Source: Selenomonadaceae bacterium (GTDB taxonomy: Bacteria > Bacillota > Negativicutes > Selenomonadales > Selenomonadaceae). From it: a DNA stretch of 9,353 bases. The notes beneath the pieces are model-generated. The model was given only the letters and a program-made list of their open reading frames with translations. It had not been told where the DNA came from and made no database searches. The stretch's first letter is position 1, and the number at the start of each line of letters is the position of its first letter. A program made the position numbers and the translations under genes. Positions 5,607 to 9,353 of the stretch are shown here, piece after piece. The stretch covers positions 1 to 9,353 of the forward strand of contig JAFXOC010000199.1 of NCBI GenBank assembly GCA_017529085.1. The letters are read 5' to 3'.

Positions 5607-6599
5607 GTGCTTCGACTTACAAATAATACCAAAGATTTTATAGAAAACCATCAATCGCCTATTATTGTTTATTCGGCGGGAAATGCTGGGTACTGGACAG
5701 GCGTTTTTTTAAAAAAATGCTCCGTTGATTTTCTCGGCTTTTTGGATAAATCGGTGACGAAAGAGCCTGTATATTATGATGGGAAACTTCTTTACCATCC
5801 GGGAAAATTATGGGAATTTCGTCATCAAGCGTTACGGATTATTTTACCGCTTACACAATACAACGAAGTTATAACGGAACTGCTGTTTTCGGCGCAAAAA
5901 TATGACCTTGATTTGCTTTGTCTTGTGCCGAGATACAGACGAATCACAGAGAATAATAAAACTATGCATTACAACATTAATGTTATGTTTGGTTATTTTA
6001 GGGAAAAATTGCTTAAATATCCGCAAGGTAAACCGCCTACTATTTTATCAAACACTTGCTCTGCGGGATATATGTATAAAGCTCTCGGACTCCCGCTTTC
6101 ATCCCCGACTATCAACGTTGGTATCAACAGCCTTGATTTTGTCAATCTTTGCAAAAATTTGAAACATTATATGGAAATACCAATGGAAAAAATGTACTTT
6201 GCCCGAGTTTTTCCTATGCCCAATAATGGCGCAGTATATTGCCCTGCTGGAAAAATTGACGATGCGGAAATATTGTTTGCGCACGAAACCGATTTAGAAA
6301 AAGCAAAGAATAGCTGGAATATTTTGCGAGAAAATCTAAATTACGATGATGTGACGTGTATATTTTCGGATAGATTCGGAGCGATATCCCCCGATGTTAT
6401 GAAGGATTTTTCAAACCTGCCCATGCGGAAAATTTTTTTGTACTACCAAAGACCGCCCGTATTTATTGATAAAGATATTCTTGTGGAAAACGGAAATGCC
6501 ATTCACGACATATATACCGTACTGGAAAACACATTCGATATTTTAGGATTTTTTAATAAGCCATTCAATGAGGTCGTGCATGAGCAAAATATTATTTGA
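5607..6599 (+). CDS. Two-domain protein: N-terminal Rossmann-like domain plus DUF1919
   Basis: This 330-residue soluble protein has no signal peptide. Residues 19-80 look like a nucleotide-binding Rossmann half: IIVYSAGNAG (19-28), FLGFLDKS (42-49), DGKLLYHPGKLWEF, and the strand RIILPL (77-82). The same pattern occurs at the N-terminus of sugar acyltransferases and of proteins that sense nucleotide sugars. Residues 145-282 match my recollection of DUF1919: TILSNTCSAGYMYKALGLP, SSPTINVGI, DFVNLCKNLKHYM, YCPAGKIDD, ILFAHETDLEKAKNSW and LPMRKIFLYY. DUF1919 proteins are found in exopolysaccharide and capsule loci; their reaction is not established to my knowledge. The start is GTG 5607 with GAGGG (5596-5600) overlapping the end of the ACP gene. 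The stop at 6599 overlaps the next gene by 20 bp, so translation is probably coupled. It is the only operon member without a fatty-acid-type fold and may determine the acceptor. Confidence 0.75.
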   Translation: MLRLTNNTKDFIENHQSPIIVYSAGNAGYWTGVFLKKCSVDFLGFLDKSVTKEPVYYDGKLLYHPGKLWEFRHQALRIILPLTQYNEVITELLFSAQKYDLDLLCLVPRYRRITENNKTMHYNINVMFGYFREKLLKYPQGKPPTILSNTCSAGYMYKALGLPLSSPTINVGINSLDFVNLCKNLKHYMEIPMEKMYFARVFPMPNNGAVYCPAGKIDDAEILFAHETDLEKAKNSWNILRENLNYDDVTCIFSDRFGAISPDVMKDFSNLPMRKIFLYYQRPPVFIDKDILVENGNAIHDIYTVLENTFDILGFFNKPFNEVVHEQNII

Positions 6600-7341
6600 T
6601 TTTACAGACGAACGCTTTGTAGTGACGGGAGCGTCTTCCGGCATGGGGCGTAAAATTGCGGAAGAACTTGCAGAATCGGGCGCGGTTGTCTTGACGATAG
6701 CAAGGCGTATTGAGCGATTGAAGGAACTTGAGGAAAAATATCCCGAGCATATCGTTCCTGCCGCTTTGGACGTTTGCAATCACGAGATATTGACGGAAAC
6801 CGTTTCCGATTTTGCGGAAAATTACGGAAAACTTCACGGCGCAGTCCACGCAGCGGGAATTTTTGCGCCGACTCCGCTTCGCGCTTATAATGAATCGGAA
6901 GCTCGAAGTATTATGGACGTGAGTTTTTGGGCGGGAATCCGTTTGATGCAAATTGTCAATAAAAAGAAAAATGCGGAGGAGGGATGTTCAAGCGTTCTCT
7001 TTTCCTCTGTAGCGGCCACCATAGGAGAAAAAAGCAATTTTGCGTATTCAGCCGCAAAAATAGCAATGCAAGCGGCGGTTAGAGCAATAGCCAAGGAAAT
7101 TTATTCGCGAAAGAACCGCATTAACACCGTGAGTCCCGGTTGGGTTCGCACGGAAATGACGCGCTGTGAAGAAGAAAACGGTCATGTATCAGGCAAATTT
7201 TATGATTGGCATCTTTTAGGAATCGGTGAGCCGGAGGATGTCAGCGGCGCGGTTCTGTTTCTTTTAAGCGATAGAGCCAAATGGATTACGGGAACGAATG
7301 TTGTGGTTGACGGAGGATACCTCTTGGGTGGGTATAACTAA
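6580..7341 (+). CDS. FabG-like short-chain dehydrogenase/reductase
   Basis: This 253-residue classical SDR probably reduces a beta-ketoacyl group on the operon's ACP, with NADPH. The cofactor motif TGASSGMG lies at 16-23, and Arg42-Arg43 after the second strand favour NADP. Further motifs are LDV (63-65), HAAG (90-93, in place of NNAG), catalytic Ser143, YSAAK with Tyr156 and Lys160, and VSPGWVRTEM (184-193). The C-terminus ITGTNVVVDGGYLLGG is typical of FabG-like enzymes. At residue 115 the sequence MDVSFW has Ser where most classical SDRs have the Asn of the catalytic tetrad. The start is ATG 6580, with GAGG (6570-6573) 6 nt before it, rather than ATG 6568, which lacks a ribosome binding site. 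It overlaps the DUF1919 gene by 20 bp. Reduction of a sugar or another ketone is possible, but the ACP and KAS III neighbours favour the ketoacyl role. Confidence 0.92.
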   Translation: MSKILFDFTDERFVVTGASSGMGRKIAEELAESGAVVLTIARRIERLKELEEKYPEHIVPAALDVCNHEILTETVSDFAENYGKLHGAVHAAGIFAPTPLRAYNESEARSIMDVSFWAGIRLMQIVNKKKNAEEGCSSVLFSSVAATIGEKSNFAYSAAKIAMQAAVRAIAKEIYSRKNRINTVSPGWVRTEMTRCEEENGHVSGKFYDWHLLGIGEPEDVSGAVLFLLSDRAKWITGTNVVVDGGYLLGGYN

Positions 7342-7456
7342 CTGTATAAAACAAAAAATTAGATGTTAAGGACATTAAATTTATTTTGGACGGCTCTCCG
7401 TTCCGAAGGAAACATGGAAACATCGGAGAAATCAAACTAAAGCTGAGAGGACAAAG

Positions 7457-8485
7457 TTGTTGAAAGCGTACATAAAAAATATTGAGTATTATCTGCCGCC
7501 GCTTGTGAAAGAAAACGATAACGAAAGACTTCGTAAAAAGACGGGTATCGAACGCAGGCGCGTTGCGGACGACGATGAAACGGCTTCCGATATGGCTGTT
7601 GCCGCCGCCGAAAAATTGTTTGAAAAAACGCCGCGCGCTTCAATTGATTATCTGCTTTTTTGCACGCAATCTCCCGATTATTATCTTCCTACAACGGCGT
7701 GTATTTTGCAGGACAGATTGAAACTGTCCAAACATTGCGGCGCGCTTGATTACAACCACGGTTGCGCCGGTTATATTTACGGGCTGGGTTTGGCAAAGGG
7801 GCTTATAGAAACCGGACAAGCAAAAAATATTTTGCTTTTGACTGCGGAAACATACAGCAAATACATCAACCCAAAAGACAAATCCGTACTTCCTTTGTTC
7901 GGTGACGCAGCCACAGCCACTTTGATAGTCGGCGTTGAGTGTAAAACCGACGGAATATACGGTTTTGAATACGGCACGGACGGAGCCGGATTTCAAAATC
8001 TTATCGTTCCCGTCGGCGGTATGCGACAGCGTTATCAAGATACCGAAGAAAAAATAACTACCGATAAATACGGCAATACTCGCAGCAATCGCAATCTTTT
8101 TATGAATGGCGGGGCGATTATGGATTTTGCCTTCGACGTTGTTCCCGCGACTCTTGACAATATCTTATCCCATAATTCTTTATCAAGGCAGGACATAGAT
8201 TATTACGTATTTCACCAAGCAAATCATTTCATGCTTAAAAACTTACGAAAAATTTGTCAGCTTGAGAATTTGCCTTATTGGGACGATATGAAAAATTACG
8301 GAAACACAGTGTCGAACTCTATTCCTATCGCATTAGTCGACATGATTCGACAAAACGGTGAAAACAAGTTAAAACGAACATTGCTAATGGGCTTTGGGGT
8401 CGGATTATCGTGGGGCGGGTGTATTGCGGATTTGTCGCATTTGGTGTCGGCGAAACGGGGAAACCGTGAAATGAGTTTCGTTTGA
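7457..8485 (+). CDS. 3-oxoacyl-ACP synthase III (FabH-like ketoacyl-ACP synthase)
   Basis: This 342-residue thiolase-fold enzyme would condense a primed acyl group, often acyl-CoA, with malonyl-ACP to give a beta-ketoacyl-ACP. The full KAS III triad is present: Cys103 in NHGCAGYIYGL, His253 in FHQAN and Asn283 in YGNTVSNS. Other family marks are KKTGIERR (27-34), PLFGDAATA (146-154) and the C-terminal GFGVGLSWGG. Length is only slightly above the usual 310-335. The start is TTG 7457 or the adjacent TTG 7460; AGAGG (7446-7450) lies 6 or 9 nt upstream. It is the last gene of the operon, 115 bp after the SDR gene, with no internal terminator of note. The context (private ACP, SDR, DUF1919, regulator) argues for a specialised acyl product rather than housekeeping FabH; similar ACP, FabH-like and SDR sets occur in glycan loci such as Campylobacter flagellin glycosylation. 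Confidence 0.93.
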   Translation: MLKAYIKNIEYYLPPLVKENDNERLRKKTGIERRRVADDDETASDMAVAAAEKLFEKTPRASIDYLLFCTQSPDYYLPTTACILQDRLKLSKHCGALDYNHGCAGYIYGLGLAKGLIETGQAKNILLLTAETYSKYINPKDKSVLPLFGDAATATLIVGVECKTDGIYGFEYGTDGAGFQNLIVPVGGMRQRYQDTEEKITTDKYGNTRSNRNLFMNGGAIMDFAFDVVPATLDNILSHNSLSRQDIDYYVFHQANHFMLKNLRKICQLENLPYWDDMKNYGNTVSNSIPIALVDMIRQNGENKLKRTLLMGFGVGLSWGGCIADLSHLVSAKRGNREMSFV

Positions 8486-8512
8486 GAAATAGTATAAAGC
8501 GCCCGGTAACAG

Positions 8513-8551
8513 TCGCAACCTACAAGTAAAAACTGTAGGTTGCGATTTTTT
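8513..8551 (+). terminator. Rho-independent terminator of the acyl operon
   Basis: A perfect 12-bp stem (TCGCAACCTACA 8513-8524 with TGTAGGTTGCGA 8534-8545) has a 9-nt A-rich loop and six T's at 8546-8551. It lies 27 bp after the KAS III stop codon. It is the clearest terminator in the window. Confidence 0.93.
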
Positions 8552-8576
8552 AATTCATTTAAAAATATCAGCGTCG

Positions 8577-8604
8577 TTGACAGAGCAATAATTTGTGGTA
8601 TACT
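8577..8604 (+). promoter_or_regulatory. Strong promoter upstream of the TIGR04076-like gene
   Basis: TTGACA (8577-8582), a 16-bp spacer and TATACT (8599-8604) with TGG before the -10 box. It has the same design as the promoter at 2609-2636. Transcription would begin near 8611, leaving a leader of about 215 nt that includes a coding relic and the hairpin at 8771-8802. Confidence 0.7.
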
Positions 8605-8637
8605 TAAATCAAGCAGCTAATAAAATATCCCGTTTAA

Positions 8638-8742
8638 AATAATGTTATACAAGAAATAGCAGAGGTATACTTTAATAAATTCGATGCGCGAAACGGAGAG
8701 TCCTATAAAACCATAGTCGACAAGCATAAGAAGAAGCTGTAA
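8638..8742 (+). pseudogene. Possible short coding relic
   Basis: A frame of 34 sense codons ends at TAA 8740-8742 and contains FNKFDARNGESYKTIVDKHK, which reads like real protein sequence. It has no ATG, GTG or TTG start and is closed upstream by TAA at 8635-8637. It may be the C-terminal stub of a deleted gene. I do not recognise the family. Chance is a real alternative at this length. Confidence 0.3.
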
Positions 8743-8770
8743 CTAAGCGATGTCTTATTAACATAAACAA

Positions 8771-8802
8771 AAGCTCTCTGTCCGAAACAAAACAGAGAGC
8801 TT
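8771..8802 (-). terminator. Hairpin with a T-rich tail on the minus strand, candidate hemC terminator
   Basis: AAGCTCTCTGT (8771-8781) pairs perfectly with ACAGAGAGCTT (8792-8802) around a 10-nt loop. Read on the minus strand the stem is followed by TTGTTTATGTT, a reasonable termination tail; on the plus strand it is followed by GTATGTG, a poor one. It could stop transcripts from hemC after they cross the opposing gene. It also lies in the leader of the 8826 gene, 7 nt before its ribosome binding site, where it could affect translation. Confidence 0.55.
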
Positions 8803-8825
8803 GTATGTGAAAGGAGCTATTCAAT

Positions 8826-9146
8826 ATGCGAAAAGTGCGCATAACGGTTATAAGAAAGGCTTGTTATTCGGATTTAATCGAAAAGTATGAAAATCCACTG
8901 GAAAATCCACTGGAAAATCCATGCGACGTTAAGGAAGGACAGGTGTTTATAGCAAACGGCTGGAAACGCCCGGAAGGGCTTTGCGAGAGCGCATGGGAAA
9001 GTATGTCGCCATTTGTTATGGGGCTTGTCCACGGGGCAAAAGATTTTTACGACGGTTGGATGAAAAATCCTCGCTCGGCAATGATTTCCTGCAACGATGG
9101 ATTTCGTCCCGTCAGTTTTCTCTTGGAAGCGATGGAGGAGGAATAA
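8826..9146 (+). CDS. TIGR04076-like small protein of unknown function
   Basis: This 106-residue protein has no signal peptide or membrane segment. The order of motifs fits what I recall of the TIGR04076 family: MRKVRITVIRKACYSDLIEKY at the start, KEGQVFIANG (36-45), RPEGLCESAWESM (48-60), then DGWMKNPRSAMISCNDGFRP with Cys89 and a final strand FLLEAMEEE. The family has no established function; the conserved cysteines and tryptophans hint at redox, metal or ligand binding. Family members usually have a short linker after the first helix; here a 12-bp tandem repeat makes ENPLENPLENP. The start is ATG 8826, with AAAGGAG (8810-8816) 9 nt upstream. Its TAA directly abuts the hemC stop codon on the other strand. 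Family assignment is from recalled patterns. Confidence 0.7.
   Translation: MRKVRITVIRKACYSDLIEKYENPLENPLENPCDVKEGQVFIANGWKRPEGLCESAWESMSPFVMGLVHGAKDFYDGWMKNPRSAMISCNDGFRPVSFLLEAMEEE
8889..8921 (+). repeat. 12-bp tandem repeat, 2.75 copies, inside the TIGR04076-like gene
   Basis: GAAAATCCACTG occurs at 8889-8900 and 8901-8912, with the first nine bases again at 8913-8921. All copies are identical. Because 12 is a multiple of three, gain or loss of copies keeps the frame and changes the number of ENPL units. Confidence 0.95.
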
Positions 9147-9353
9147 TTACAATACTCCCAACTCTTTCAATATGTCACTTCCACCCATTGAAAGAAGTTC
9201 TTCCGCCAAACTTATCCCTAACTGTTCAGCTTCGTTAAATGGGGCGACAACCTCTTTCCTGTACAATCGCTTGCCGTCAAGAGAAACGATAGCGCCCGTA
9301 AGACAAATATTTTCTCCCCGTACTTCTCCGTAAACCCCGACGGGCGCTTGACA
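9147..9353 (-). CDS. hemC: Hydroxymethylbilane synthase (porphobilinogen deaminase), C-terminal 68 residues
   Basis: HemC joins four porphobilinogens into hydroxymethylbilane for tetrapyrrole synthesis in the cytoplasm. Only the last domain is in the window. The visible part starts with CQAPVG, the conserved site whose cysteine (Cys242 in E. coli) carries the dipyrromethane cofactor. It continues with GEVRGENICLTGAIVSLDGK (9-28), then AEQLGISLAEELLSMGG, and ends ILKELGVL. These match the HemC C-terminal domain in order and spacing; about 240 residues lie beyond the edge. No terminator follows directly, because the stop at 9149-9147 touches the stop of the opposing gene; the nearest candidate is the hairpin at 8771-8802. 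Confidence 0.93.
   Translation of the reverse strand, partial: CQAPVGVYGEVRGENICLTGAIVSLDGKRLYRKEVVAPFNEAEQLGISLAEELLSMGGSDILKELGVL

Larger units (their letters stand above)
8486..8825. other. Intergenic region between the acyl operon and the TIGR04076-like gene
   Basis: This 340-bp stretch holds the operon terminator, a strong plus-strand promoter, a 34-codon coding relic and a perfect 11-bp hairpin. I see no intact gene, tRNA or recognisable riboswitch in it. Confidence 0.7.

Noticed and set aside
6568..6579. ATG at 6568 as start of the SDR gene
   Set aside because: No ribosome binding site upstream, whereas GAGG at 6570-6573 is correctly placed for ATG 6580.
7363..7440. 25-codon frame starting ATG 7363 in the SDR-KAS III gap
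   Set aside because: No ribosome binding site, too short to judge, and the stretch contains a TCTCCG/CGGAGA stem (7395-7429) that better explains its pattern.
8981..9333. Plus-strand frames overlapping the end of the 8826 gene and hemC
   Set aside because: Out of frame with the TIGR04076-like gene and antisense to a clear HemC C-terminus.

Overview
The window looks like chromosomal DNA from a low-to-moderate GC member of the Bacillota, most likely an uncultured Clostridia-type bacterium. This is an inference. It rests on strong purine-rich ribosome binding sites, extended -10 promoters (TGn before the -10 box), use of TTG and GTG starts, an Rpn-like nuclease relic of a type I associate with Clostridia, and the character of the proteins. 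No 16S or other decisive marker is present.

Two core genes bracket the window, both on the minus strand and both cut by the window edge. At the left is the N-terminal 801 residues of the DNA polymerase III alpha subunit (dnaE, 1-2403). At the right is the C-terminal 68 residues of hydroxymethylbilane synthase (hemC, 9147-9353). About 6.7 kb of accessory DNA lies between them. From left to right it holds: (a) a 430-bp intergenic region with a GC-rich palindrome, divergent promoters and a 31-bp direct repeat; (b) a lone CgeB-like glycosyltransferase (2833-4020) with a strong terminator; (c) a decayed Rpn/PD-(D/E)XK-type nuclease gene that has lost its middle (4156-4628); (d) a MITE-like repeat of about 200 bp (4712-4910) that fits exactly between two hairpins; (e) an XRE-family regulator (4940-5260, minus); (f) a divergent four-gene operon (5382-8485) encoding a small acyl carrier protein, a Rossmann-DUF1919 two-domain protein, a FabG-like short-chain reductase and a FabH-like ketoacyl-ACP synthase III, closed by a strong terminator; (g) a promoter, a short coding relic and a TIGR04076-like small protein (8826-9146) whose stop codon abuts that of hemC.

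The most interesting unit is the regulator plus operon. ACP, KAS III and SDR together would make or elongate a short acyl chain and reduce its beta-keto group on a dedicated carrier. DUF1919 proteins are associated with exopolysaccharide and capsule loci, and a glycosyltransferase sits nearby, so the natural inference is acyl decoration of a surface glycan. No acyltransferase, ligase, phosphopantetheinyl transferase or thioesterase is encoded here, so the end product cannot be read from the window. The regulator and the operon share a 120-bp intergenic region containing an inverted repeat positioned to control both.
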